NCBI GenBank assembly: GCA_012295275.1
Contig: CM022679.1
Coordinates: 12,205,915 to 12,269,914 of the forward strand
Length of the DNA stretch: 64,000 nucleotides
Origin: Chrysomallon squamiferum
Taxonomy: Eukaryota > Mollusca > Gastropoda > Neomphalida > Peltospiridae
Direction: 5' to 3'
Every line of letters begins with the position of its first letter. Within the stretch, counting starts at the first letter, position 1. A model generated the notes under the pieces. It was given only the letters and a program-made list of their open reading frames with translations. It was not told the DNA's origin and did no database searches. Positions 32,996 through 46,710 of the stretch are shown here, in pieces. The position numbers were made by a program, and so were the translations under genes.

Positions 32996-34448
32996 GCATT
33001 CCAACTCAGTTAACAAAAATAATTTTTTTTAAATGCAATCTGTATGTGTGTTTGTTTTCATATGTTCGTAATGCCCTTATATCACTAGAAATTTTATATG
33101 TTATGTCTATTTAATGTGTAAACAAGGAATCATATATACAAAAAAGTATTTGCTTAAATTCTGTATAGTAACATTTGATTCAGCGACGACTGTCACAGGA
33201 CATTACCATTTGTACTGAAACTGATTACTTATTTGCGATAATATTGATACAACCTTGAATGCGTGCAAAAACAAAGAGAAAAAGCCAGGGACTGTTAGCA
33301 TGCTGTACCTCCTGTACTTTGTTTAGCACAAGACTGATACGTGATGTCACATACAAGTTACTCTTGGCAGAGGTTTAATGGTGTTTACTTATTGACGACA
33401 GTTACTTACCTCCTAATGGAGGATAAATGATTGGAAAAACGTACCACCATTACGAAATTAAGTAACCATTGTTAACATTTACATGGGATCAGGATTTGCA
33501 AATATGTATGAGTGATTCTCTCCACAGTGTTTATTTTGTGTGTAATCTAAACGCCCGTGCTCTACATTTATGATGTCCTGGAGGTCGTGAGTTCAATCCC
33601 CGTAAATGGACTTATTATAGGGAAAAAAATATATGTCAGTATGTCTAAATGTATTTAAATGACTAACTCCAGACAGGAATTTTTCTGAAACAAGATAATA
33701 TTTACTCACATTTCGTATCCAATAGACTTTCTTGAACTTTTATCGTGTGTAGTTAATAAAATAGATGTATGTATGTCGAAGTTTAATGGATAGGACCATT
33801 CAAATTTAAAACAACTGGACATCAAACTAGAAAAAGCATTATGCAAAGAGTTACTTAAAGCCGTTCAGATTAGATATTAAATTAATATTGTTATGTACAG
33901 TTTCAGAAATAAAGTCTCATTTGTAAAGATAAACGGTTATTAAAAACATATTTATTTTACTTTTTAGTTTTCGTAGTTAAAACAAAGAAAATATCATTTA
34001 TTGTCTTTTTTGCTATAGAAGCTTGGTCGAGACATCTGACACTGATCACTCGAGGTGTGAATGTTTGTGAAACTGAGTTATTGTGTGAAATAAAGTGAAC
34101 TATATGCCTTTATGTAATTCCCCGCTGATGCTAAACCGTATCACCGGTTTTGTTCGGATTATGGCAGGTACATTCGATGGAACCTGTAAATTACTGTAAT
34201 CATTACTTCTAAAGAACTGCCTGGAACAATATACTCATTTAGCAGTATGTGGAGTCTTTGATCTTATTCGTGAAAAGAAAAATTTTACAAACAATAGAAG
34301 AAACATAGACGTTAATTAAATAGAAATTTGCAGATATTCACCTAAATGTGTTTTTATCTTCTTGTATTTTAACATGTATTTTTTTTTTATTCATAACTGT
34401 TTTAACGTGTAATACATACACAAAAGAGATTTTAACTCAACAACAATT

Positions 34449-34453
34449 ATTAA

Positions 34454-34552
<99 letters not shown>

Positions 34553-34612
34553 TATTATTATTATTATTAGTAGTAGTAGTATTATTGTCATCATCATCAT
34601 CACATCATATTA
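34449..34612. repeat. (ATT)n(ATC)n(ATT)n(AGT)n compound array
   Basis: Successive ATT, ATC, ATT, AGT and ATC blocks in register, another case of unit-wise point mutation spread along one array. Confidence 0.94.
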
Positions 34613-37148
34613 TTTCATCATGAAAATGTATTTATGGTGCCCATCCCTTCCTTTTCTCTAATCCTAGAACCGCTCTGTTACGGTAACATTTTCTACATGG
34701 GAAAAAAAGATTGTACTTTGTACTGTTTGTTAATATAATTCACAAGTGCTGAGATTTATACTTTAACTACTTATGAAGGTTTCAGTAAAATATGATCGAA
34801 ACCATAGCGGCAAAAAGCGATAAAATCCGTTATGATAAATACCACCAGATTTAATTTCTATTTTATGCAGGACTTCTTTTTGTCACTTTCCTTTGCTAAA
34901 TGTGTTCTTATTCATGAATATGTAATAGATATAAGCGGTGGAGTTCGAGTAAGCTCTGTGTCTTTTTATATTTAGCTCTACAATCAAACAAAAAGCTTTT
35001 GAGTATTGCATAATATCACATTTAAATGTCGCTATTGAAATCAGTTGAGGGCTGTCAACCGATTTTTGAAAGTACTCGAATTTCCAAACACTTCAGTTAT
35101 TTTATACGCAGTTGTGAGTTATCAGATGTTTTCAAACCACAAGTTTAATTTATGTTGTAACAAATAATCTGTGCCACCTATACGTATAAAATGATCTAGT
35201 TGAAATAGTATATGTGCATGTCGTATGTTTATTTATTTGTCTATCTGTGTATGTTTAAAACTCTTCGGGAATGTCAGATCACTAGAATATAAAAAAAGAA
35301 TAAAAATGATATAATCAGTAAGAAACAAATCAATAAATAAAATAAATAAATAAACAAAAAACAAAGGAAATGTCTTTTGTTTGACAGGCCAGTGTAATAA
35401 CATTTTTTATTGTTATTGTTGTTGTTAATAACCATTGTCCATCAATCTATAATTCATGTAATGAAGCCACTGATTTTGTTTGAAGTTTTTGCTAAAACAA
35501 CCTCAGGCTGACTTATCCTGATATCACCAAACACTAAAGTGTGAGGAGAGGATGAACATAAAAATACACGATCACAACAATTACAGATTTACCTACTTAT
35601 GTGTTTGTATTTGTGTATTTTTAAGCGTATATATTTTTATATATGTTTGTCTGTGTACGTGTGTATATTTCTGTGTGTTTCAGACTGTTTCAAAACTGAA
35701 CTAAATTTATCTTTCAGCATACAGATATAGTATTAGTAGGTGGTGGCTTCACTCTTCACTGGTTCAAAAGCTGATCTGTGAGATGTTAACCAAACTTGTT
35801 CTTGAAGATGAAAAGTTTAACGCAAATAAGATCTCTTTGATAAAATCAGCAGAACCTACTAAAATACAAGCTGAAATCTAATTTGAGAAAATAATCTATC
35901 TTCGCATCAAATGCAGTAGGAAGCGTATTAGACATTCTGTTTGTGTTCTCATTAGCAACCGATCACTGACTGCGATATAAACACCGTAACCTTTCCTGGA
36001 AATGTTATATAATTATTGCTAAAAGAAATGAAAGGCTTTAATGAACACAAGCCTTTTTCTTCTCTAATTATTTTGTTTAAGATAAAAGAGACTCCATTAT
36101 TGTCAAATTACAGTAGTCTCTAAAATTATCAAACATTATAAATTTCTAGTAAAAAAAAAATGTCAAACATTATAGCATATAATAACATATTTAAAAAAAT
36201 GGAATATATATGTCAAACAATTTTAAAAATCTAAAAAAAAGAAAATTATATTATAATTATCTTCTTTTTTTCCGAAAAATTTTTGGTTTTTTAATTTATA
36301 TATATATACTCTTTTTAGACTTTTTATAAAGAATTTGAATATTCATAATAATATAATAGTCTATAAATGAAGGGTCCAACAACCACAATATAACAACAAC
36401 AAACAACAATAATCCCATCAAAAAACCCCACCCCAAAACAAACAAACAACAAAAAGCATTTATAAGTTTAGCATTAACAAAACCATTATTTTCTATTATT
36501 CCATAACATTCTTGTCGTGACACATTTTGTGATATGTTTCTCTCCCATTTCAACAACCATAATAACAGGCACGTATATTTATACATTTCTTTTCAAGAAG
36601 AATAAAAATTTCAAACACATGCTGATTCATGCTTTTACATTTTACATTGATAATGAGGCTTACATAAATACTGTATTTAAACTCGTACAGTATGAGTTAC
36701 ATAGCACACCGGTCAATGGCTTATTTTTATATGCTATTATATATATTTATTTTATATATATACTATAAAATGCTCGTCTGCGATTTATTTTTTATATAGC
36801 GTATAAATAAGAAACATAACTACTAGATCAAAGATGTCGCCATATTTTCACAGACAAGAAATCGTGAAGTTGTCAGACCAGATGTAGAGATGTCTGGGTG
36901 GAAATAAGTGCTATTTAGAACTGATATTGTTTTGCTGCTTGAGTAAGATCGGAAGATAAAAATGAAGATAATATATAGCTGCATAAAAGGAATTGTGTTA
37001 ATGATTTTTATTTATTTTTTTCTCTGGGCGTTTTGTAGAGGTCTTTTTTTATTTCTTTTTTTTTTCTCTTTTCCATCATTTTTTTCTTCATTTCTTTATG
37101 CTTTCATCCTTTGCTTATATCTATTACTCTGTCATCTCTCTATCCATC

Positions 37149-37149
37149 C

Positions 37150-37245
<96 letters not shown>
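37149..37245. repeat. (CTAT)n(CTGT)n tetranucleotide array
   Basis: CTAT units to about 37208, then CTGT units. A single-base change in the unit separates the two halves; imperfect CTGT/CTAT continues to about 37375. Confidence 0.95.
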
Positions 37246-37951
37246 TTCTCTGTGTCTGGCTGTCTGTCTGCCTATCCATCTATTAATATATCTCCCTGTC
37301 TGTATGTCTGTCTATCTGTTTATCAGTATGTCAGTCTCTTTATCTATTAGTTTTTATATTTATCTGTCTGTTTCTATAACTAATTTAGCATTTTCTAAAA
37401 AAAAAAATGTTATTTCCCTTGTTTTCTTTCTTTTATTGTTTCCTAGCAAGTAGAAACTACAACATTTTCACAAAAATCGCAAGACAGAAGGTTTTACTTT
37501 GCAGGTGAAAAGCTTTCGACTGATCTACATACTACACCTGAAAGACGGAATAGTTTTCTAATAGGATGCACACCAACAGTGGAAAAATGTCTGCCGTGAA
37601 AACTCGCTATTAAACAAAATATCGTGACAGATGTAAGAAATTTCAGTCCCAGTCTGAACAAACAAAACATTATTTGATCTAAAATTACACAAAACGTTTT
37701 AGACATCTGTGAAATGTACCGTGAATTGCTTTGAAAAAACAAAGAAATTTATGATTTGAAAAGAGACATAAAATAACATTAATTCATAATAAAACGGCTC
37801 TATTGCTGTCTGAGTAAATTATAAAACGTATTCAGTGAATATAATAATATTATATTAAGACACCAGTTTTGATGATGCAGAAAGAGAGAAGACTGTTCAG
37901 TTAAATATTCATTTACATACACAGCTTATACACACATACATACATATGTAC

Positions 37952-38075
<124 letters not shown>

Positions 38076-38526
38076 GAAATGAGAAACCTATTTGATATAA
38101 TTATGCATAACAAATTATTACATGACAAATTCGCTCGTTATGAATAAAACATTTCCAAGAACAATGACGATCTTAAAATAAAATTGTTTTAATTTATCTC
38201 ATGCTAGAAAATAAAGAATTGTACATGCTCTGGACATTTTCCCACAACCCACCCAAAATTCAGCACGTCAGACTGGAGACAAAACGCATTACCCAACAGC
38301 AAACACTGAATAGTTTCACGTTGAAACTTCACTCTGTGGATTGTTTATTTTAATTTTTTGTGAGTACGCCTGAGTTAAGCGAAAAAGATGCTGAAGAGAA
38401 GGGAATGTAAAATAATGGGGGAAAAAATATATATATGAAGTTCAGCTATTATTACACAGCTTATAAACAATATATTCAACAAATAAAGAAACAAATAATT
38501 AAACTAAATAAAATGAGAAACAACAA

Positions 38527-38550
38527 CAAAAAAAAAAAAAAAAAAAAAAA

Positions 38551-38593
<43 letters not shown>

Positions 38594-38638
38594 TTAATAA
38601 TAATAATAAAATAAAAAATAAATAAAAATAATGAAAAA

Positions 38639-38670
<32 letters not shown>
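38527..38670. repeat. Poly-A, (AAT)n and (GTAA)n cluster
   Basis: An A tract, an AAT array with interruptions and seven GTAA units lie next to each other. Confidence 0.93.
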
Positions 38671-38673
<3 letters not shown>

Positions 38674-39344
38674 TAAACAAATAAATAAAACACTCCCAAA
38701 ATGTAAATTGTCAGATGGGGTAGTTTCACAGTGCACACTTACTGCACATTCCATAAAAAAACCTTTCTCCGTAATATAATTATTCCAGTATAATGTTCCT
38801 ACAAATAATTCATATAATTATACATGCATTTAACCGTATTCTTATCACCGCATATCTCTTTGAAAAAAAAAACCCAACAGATAATCTCTGTAGTAACAAA
38901 CACCTATTACCAGAACAAAACGTGTCAACAAAAATGAAAACATAATTGTATAATGACTTCCTAGACTTCTTTCATCTCTATGGTAACCACCGCAATTACC
39001 AAGAACGGAAAACTGACCTTTCTGTGTTATCACTTGGGCGTTATCACCGAAACATCCACGCCAGCCATAACCAAGTGGGCTGGGATCTTCAATAAAAATC
39101 AAATAATAACCATTCAGCCTCGTCCAGTGAATGCATTGTCCAGAAACGCCCTAGGGGTCACTGGTCCTTCAGAGTTAATGTAAGTTTTATGCACTGCCCG
39201 ATACATCGTAAAATTTATCTCAAGGTTGTGTTCGCTTTGTTCGAAAGTCTTGTGTCGTGGTTCGACCATCGGCAGCTTTGTCACTCAGATAAACTGTCAG
39301 ACAGACAATCTAACACGTGTAAATTGTTAACAGACGTTAAAGTG

Positions 39345-39555
39345 AGAAGGAAGTTAATTAACAAGTAAATTTTGTGAAACTGTTTAATTAACAAGTAAAA
39401 TAATTGAATTGTGTAAAAAAAAGTTTAATTGTGAAGGGGGTTAATTAGCAGAGAAAATATCAAAGAGGTTAGTTAGCAGGTTAAAAATGAGAAGGAAGTT
39501 AATTAGCGGATACAAAGTAACGAGAAAGAGGTTAATTAACAGGTTAATTGTGAGA
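39345..39555. repeat. Degenerate repeats built on TTAATTA(A/G)CA
   Basis: Seven or so copies of a GTTAATTARCAR-like motif (near 39352, 39383, 39424, 39441, 39479, 39499, 39532 and 39544) at irregular 13-41 base spacing in G/A-rich sequence. TAATTA is the core of many homeodomain sites. Confidence 0.7.
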
Positions 39556-39635
39556 CAGGTAACTGCAGGTAGAGGAATTTCATGGAGTTTGTAATTGTTT
39601 CAGTATCATGAAGCGTTGAAAAACAAATAATACAA

Positions 39636-39636
<1 letters not shown>

Positions 39637-39710
<74 letters not shown>

Positions 39711-39714
39711 TTTT
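39637..39714. repeat. (ATT)n(TTTA)n array
   Basis: An ATT run to about 39668 changes into TTTA units. Confidence 0.95.
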
Positions 39715-41230
39715 GTAAAGTTAATAATTATATTTGAACATTTTGTATGTTATATTATATTGTATCGTATTATTTTTTTTAATCTATTTTATGAAATGTT
39801 CGTTTAAAAAATATCATTTATGTTTTCAGCACAATAAATGATTTTTTTTAAATTTTAGTACCGTTTTATCGTTTATATAAAATATTTGTAATGAATACAT
39901 TACAAATAATACATTTATTTTGCTCGTTTGATGAAATTAATTTTTTCCCGTTCACAGATAGCTCCAATACAATGTAAGACAGAACAGTTTAATGTTCCTA
40001 TAAAAATGCTATTCCTTTTATTGTCCATGGTCCTGACTTGTTTCAAAACATTTAACAACCGGGCAAGGTTTAACATACTGATATAAAATTATTAAAAAAA
40101 AGAAAGGAAAAAATAAACAAAATATTATTGGTTGTCTCTATTCATTTTACTGGTCACGAACTTGGCCTGTTTGAAAATGTTCCATATGCGGGCGAAAATA
40201 AGCTCTTAAATTTAACAAACTGAAATATGAAAATAAAATTTGCTGCTGTACTTTTATGCCAATAACACACAGTGTCATATGTAAAGTGAGTCAGTAGTGA
40301 AACACTAGAAATGTTTTATAGCTAATTTATTTTACGACCGCGGATAAAATAGAGAACAATGGAAAACCTGCCCGTCTCAGGTAAGATGATAAACCTGAAA
40401 CTATACCTCCCATTAGAAAAAATTAAATTAAATTAAATTAAATAAATAAATTTAAAAAAAAAAAAAATTTTTTTTTTTTTTCTTCTCTCTCTTTCTCTCT
40501 CGGTCTTATACCTTTTTTTTTTTTTTTTTTTTTTTTTAGCAGCCAGTGAATGACGCCAATCTTTAAGGAAAAAAAAAAAAAAAAAAAAGAAGGTTCGCCC
40601 TGGGGCATAATCAATAGGGTCTGTTGACACCCACAAGGCCACATTTTTGTTAACACCTGAATAATTTTAAGTAATCCCACTTCAAGTAAATTTGACATTC
40701 AAGTTCCACCTTTCTAACGTACCTGAATTCTTGTATATCGGTGGGGACGTTAAACCAACCACTAAATCCCGGACAGAAGATTTTTTTATTTATAACGTGA
40801 CTTTACGTTGTTTTTGTTATTCTGGTTATTTTCTTTCTAACCACCAATCGTTTCTTTACCATAGCTACAACTAACCGAATCGTTTGCCTCTTAATGTTGA
40901 GTTTTAGAAAATAATATTTAGTATATTTCGAAAAAAAAATGTAGAAAAGAAAATTTTCTTGAAAGTGGTTAACATCAGTTTTGAACGTGATCCGGAAGTC
41001 AATAATGAATCCAGCACCTGCCAGTAATTATTACATGTGTTTTACTTTGCCCATTTGATGAGAATTAAATTAATTTTCGTTTCAGTTTACAAACAGAATG
41101 ACTAAAAAGCACGAGAATGACAGAGAACAGAGAATATTCATTAAATAATATTTCGTTTCAACACACACATATATAGTTGCATTTTACATTCAAACAGACT
41201 ACTGCATACATACATCGTACTATCATACAT

Positions 41231-41266
<36 letters not shown>

Positions 41267-41882
41267 TTTAATTTTGTTTGCGTCACAACAGCTTCTTCCT
41301 TGTCCACTGGTAAACAAAGTATCAAGTTGACTGGTTTCAGTTCTCAAGCTTAAACTTTGAGAGTAAGAAACAGCTGAATATAACTCAGATCTATTTACTC
41401 AAATATCTGAACACAGTTCATTACATTACGTTTAAAGCTTTTCCTCTAGATCTCTTACTTCAACTAACGCAATAAAAACACTTCTCTTATTACGCTGTAT
41501 AAGACGTCAAGCACATAGTCCTTTTTAAAAGGTGGTAAGGTAGGGCAGCAGAATCTAGAAAGTTATACTCAATACTATCTTTGTTTTCTGAAATGGTGGA
41601 TCCGTCCCTGCTATCATCTGCAGCAATAAAGACTGACACATTTTCAAAGGATTTCTTTCGCAGTTTCATCACGATGGACACATTCTTTAATTTTATTTCA
41701 AAGGATTCCAGCTGACATAAAATACACCATAGTGAGTCTAGGAGTCAACAATAATCTTACACATTCATCTGAATAAGAAGTAAACAATTTATTTTTGAAA
41801 GAGGAAGGGAGTCACCGGCATGTAGATAAAATTGTAGCTGACGCTTACAGTGGATAGAGGAAACAAAGACACGTATACATAC

Positions 41883-41885
<3 letters not shown>

Positions 41886-41915
<30 letters not shown>

Positions 41916-41954
41916 CTTATACAGAGAAACAAACACAGAGAGACAAACAGGCAC

Positions 41955-42043
<89 letters not shown>
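41886..42043. repeat. (TA)n and (AG)n pair
   Basis: TA run 41886-41914, 40 bases of CA/GA-rich spacer, then AG 41957-42043. The arrangement resembles the array at 37952-38072. Confidence 0.94.
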
Positions 42044-42047
<4 letters not shown>

Positions 42048-43907
42048 CAAAGACATACACGTACATACGTGCTGTCAGTTTTAGGATACTTTTGACTTCC
42101 CCTATTTTTCAAAACATTTTTATAATCGAGCATTACACAAATGCAAGTAAATTAAATTAGCTGACAAAAAAAAGAAGTTAACGAAACAAAAAAGAACTTG
42201 ATTGCTGTGTTTTCTACCAGCGACAAATAAAAATGAGTCAGACGCGGAGCAATAAATAAATATTGTAATAAAAAACGAGATATAGGAATTTTTATAGACT
42301 ATAAGATAAAAATAAATAACTAACATTTCGTACTTCATTAGGTTTTCATTACAAAATATTTGTACTCCACAAACGAGAACTAATTACATAGCTGTTGCTA
42401 AACACAAAATAAAAAAATATAAAGCTCAGTTTTCCCATTAACAGAGAATGTACGAACGATCAAACGTTGACAAAAAATTACACCCAGGAAATAAACTGCG
42501 TATTAAAAATACCAGTTTAACATCTGTTAAACGGTGTGAAACATCGTGCATTTTTTTTTTCCCCTTTCACGCTCTGCCTTCCAAATAAAAAGGTTCGGTC
42601 GTAACAGCCTGTTAGTGCCATTATGCTTTGGAATGCTGGTCGATCATTGCCTTAGTAGGTTATATGGTCTACCATTGAATGAATGGGTGTATAAGGACAC
42701 CACAGTTCAGGAATATAATGTGGTCTGTTTGGGTGTCGAACAAAGGTAAACTGCTTTACAATAAAAACTATATCAACGAATTCAGGATTTGTTACTAGTG
42801 TGTTCTTAAAGTGCTAAAATGATTTTACTAAATGGTATCTTGTTTTAAGAATGTAAATTCTGAAACTGGTACAAGACTAGCAATTTATGAATAACCGTGT
42901 GCCAAGACATTTTGAAACGTTGGATTATCGTTATTGTAATTTTACAACAACAACAACAAATGCAGTAATAATAAGAAGAAATAAAACTGACTAATTATAT
43001 ATTAACTACTTATTGACTATAAAACATATTAGTTGCAGTGACTAATCACGTTTAGATCAAAACTGTGTGACAGTCATCATTCAATTATTGTATCAAAACA
43101 GCCCCAAAGCTGTCTACAAACTAGGACATGATGACGCAGGTTTTGCTTATTTCACTATAGAAAATATGAAGCGTTTCGAAAAAAGTTTGTTTGTAGCACT
43201 TCTTGTGTAACTTACTGAAATTTTGTACCCGACCGTCACCCTACACTTGGCTATTGTTTACCGCACAAAGACAGCATTCTTCACATCTTCGCCACACTAC
43301 CATTTCGTATCACCTTTGTTCATTTGGTGTGGATGAGTTCAAGGGGTGTAGCTAACGACAATTGACAGATGGGGCATTTGTATGCCCTGGATAAGTAAAC
43401 ACATTCTCAGTGATGGTGTTACCACCAAGTCCGCCAAGACTGTGAGTTCTGAGGTCGCGAGGCTGCACGTTTTCGTTAGTCACAGATGGTTTTGGTTTTG
43501 GAATTTACAACAGAACTGTCAAAACTAATTACAAGAGATAGTAAACTTGTCCTTAAAAAAATGAAAACAAATGACAGAGAATGACAGACAATTAGAAATT
43601 TATATATAATACATAGCTATATAGATAGATAGCTATATAGATAGATACATAGATACATAGAACACAGAGAGTCAGAGAGAGTCAGAGAGAGAGAGAGAGA
43701 TCCAATAGAGGTTTTAGAAATACCTGTCGAAGATACTGATAAGCTCAGAGCAGTAACAAAATAAGAACAGCAAAATAATAATAATAACAATAAAATATAC
43801 CTTTTAATATAATTGTGCGTTATGTCTATCAATGACATAAATAAAAAAAGGACTTTAAGGTAACTGGATTTTTACAGTTATATCCATAATTATTTCAATT
43901 ACAATCA

Positions 43908-43957
<50 letters not shown>

Positions 43958-43994
43958 TGATTATTATTATTATTTTATTATTATTATTATTATT

Positions 43995-44025
<31 letters not shown>

Positions 44026-44030
44026 CCATC
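43908..44030. repeat. (ATT)n(ATC)n array
   Basis: Interrupted ATT units followed by ATC units in register. Confidence 0.94.
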
Positions 44031-44738
44031 ATATCGAAACCAGAGATCAAATAACCATTTCATTATCTGAACAAAAAGCAAATACAAGGCACAAGAACAA
44101 TTTAAGAAGAAAATCTTGCAGGTTATTGGGGTCACTTTCTGGGTCAATATTCAAAACCAAAGGTACACAATCCTTGAGACTTCTTAATATTTACACAGCA
44201 CTGCAAACGTTACAAGAAAGTCTAATTTCATCAGCGTGCGAGATCGCGGCCATGTTTCCAAGCTACGCGGTAAACTGTTTCTGAAAAGGGCTAGCAAAGC
44301 GATTACAACCTAATTACAGATTTAAACAGTGTTTGCGATTCGGAGGGTTTTCAGTCCTCGTTTTGGGAGATTCTTTAAATACCGAAGTCAATAAATCTGT
44401 CAGATGGGATGCAACACAAAGCTTTCGTTACATCACAAATATTGAATGAGCGTTCTGAGAACACATTCGATACAAACGACCGTATTGTGAGTGTGACATT
44501 TTGGGGATTGTCTTTTCCTTTGATATTTAAAAAAAAAAAAAAAAAATGTTTAAAGTAATGAAACTAATTTTAGGAATGGCGAACGTTGAAAGACTGTATT
44601 GTAAAACAAAAATAATTATAAAAGAAATATATTAAAATGAACAATTATTATTATTATTATTATTATTTTTTTTTTTTTTTATTATTATTATACGAGTAAT
44701 ATGTGTAAACTGTTAATAATAATCAACAATGAATATAT

Positions 44739-44787
44739 ATATTATATTACATTATATTATATTATATTATATTATATTATATTATAT
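44739..44787. repeat. (ATATT)n pentanucleotide array
   Basis: About ten units of ATTAT/ATATT. Confidence 0.92.
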
Positions 44788-45391
44788 AATTTCTTCGTCT
44801 TATTCTTTTTCTTTTTCTTTTTTTATTGCTAGTATCATTTTAACAAACGATATAAGAATATACCTACTTTAACGTCATAAAGTCTTCCGCCCCCTATGAA
44901 AAAAGTATACTTCGTGACAAATACTTAGTTGATTAACGTATTTAATTGCTCAGTCTGCTGATCTGAAAATGTTAGTAACGTCATCAACCAAATCACCCGG
45001 ACGATTTTTTGTTCTTAAATTACTAGTGACATCATTCAATTATTACGTCATCTAAAGTGTTTAACAATAACTACTTCCTTATTATTAATTTGTCATTCTA
45101 AATAAAGCATTACCTGTATTATACTTCTAATGCAGTTCAAATGGCTAACTGAGAGACGGCTTCAACACAAGGTAGACTGTCAAACTGTTGTCTGATATTT
45201 ATATTACAGGTTGGTTTCAAAGTTCAGAAATTATGAGTGATTTGAATATATATATACACATATGTACACAAATGTACGCTAATATCTATATAAACATATG
45301 TGTGTGTGTGTGTGTGTTTGTTTGTTTACACACACATCCACGCATACATGCACACATACACACATGCATGCATCCAAACATATTTGCATAC

Positions 45392-45433
<42 letters not shown>

Positions 45434-46640
45434 TGTACATACAAACAAATAACAAAGCATTTATTATGTAGTTAGTATCATGAGCTAAAGAAATAAAAAA
45501 ATCAATGATTCACGGTTAATATAAATTTTCATGTCATTTATTTTGTTCTAAGACACGCTGTAAATCTCTAGGGCACATATTAATGAAGGGAAATATAAGA
45601 AAAAAATAAATAAATAAAAATACATATTCCTAGGGAGATCGGGTGGCATCACTGTGGTGGGTATAAGTTACAAGGTAACATGAGTTTAATCACAGAGAGA
45701 AAACTGTAACCCAGCAGGTGCGACAGTTTAAATTTGCGGGCTCATTCTGAAAAACTATTCGAAATAATTACAAATCGTGATTTAGCTTTCCATACTTCTA
45801 TCTGCCAGTAAATCATTTTTGTCGTTTATTAATCAACGATATACAGTTTGGTGTATAAGTTTAGGATATGAACAGAAGGTCACAAGGTTCACAAAATAAA
45901 TTAAACCCCGGGTGGCAGTCACTGCAAAACGTGTGACTTCAGACCACCCCTTGTAAAACCAGTGTTTGAGTTCTGCTTTATGTGTTGCTGCCCCGTGCAG
46001 CACACAAAATAATATTATTACTTTTGTTACTGTTATTTTTTCTTGTTTAGAATATAAAGAAAATATGAAGTGTGACTGATACAACAGCTTTCTTTCGATC
46101 TACATTTTTAATGATTATTATTTTTTTTTTTTTACTATTTGTATTTTGAAAGTATGACTGAATTAATACGGTTTTAAAAAGAGAATGAAAAAAAAAAATG
46201 AATAAAAAAGTGAGAAACAGAAAATGAAATATAACCATAACAAAAAAAAAAAAAAAAATAATAATAAAAAAAAAAAGAAAATTGAAAAATATTAAAAATA
46301 GCGAATGTATATCATTTACATATATTATAAAATAATAATATCATAACCACAATATTTTTACTGTATAAAAATGTTTTCTGAAATATGTTTCAATTAGAGG
46401 TTATTGTTTAGAAACAAAATTGCATTTCCCGGTATATAATACCTACATTTTTAAATCGTTTTATTTTCACTTGTAATTTTTCCTATTATTCGTGTGATTA
46501 TTGATTAGAAAATACGTTGCTAAACCATCTGTTACCAAAAATACATTTACTTGATAATAATACGAAACAGGTAGAGCGCATGATAATTATAAATTATAAC
46601 TCAGTATACAGTTGGTATCGTATTACAGGAAGATTATTTA

Positions 46641-46646
46641 CACACA

Positions 46647-46705
<59 letters not shown>
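46641..46705. repeat. (CA)n microsatellite
   Basis: CA run; two further short CA runs follow to 46820, separated by related TTGTTTCA-containing spacers. Confidence 0.95.

Positions 46706-46710
<5 letters not shown>

Noticed and set aside
36962-37453. 163-codon plus-strand frame rich in SIYLSIYLS
   Set aside because: Read-through of the CTAT/CTGT array and T-rich flanks; hydrophobic content comes from the repeat.
42546-42749. 67-codon plus-strand frame in balanced-composition DNA
   Set aside because: No recognisable motif, no splice partners, frequent stops in neighbouring frames; treated as chance.
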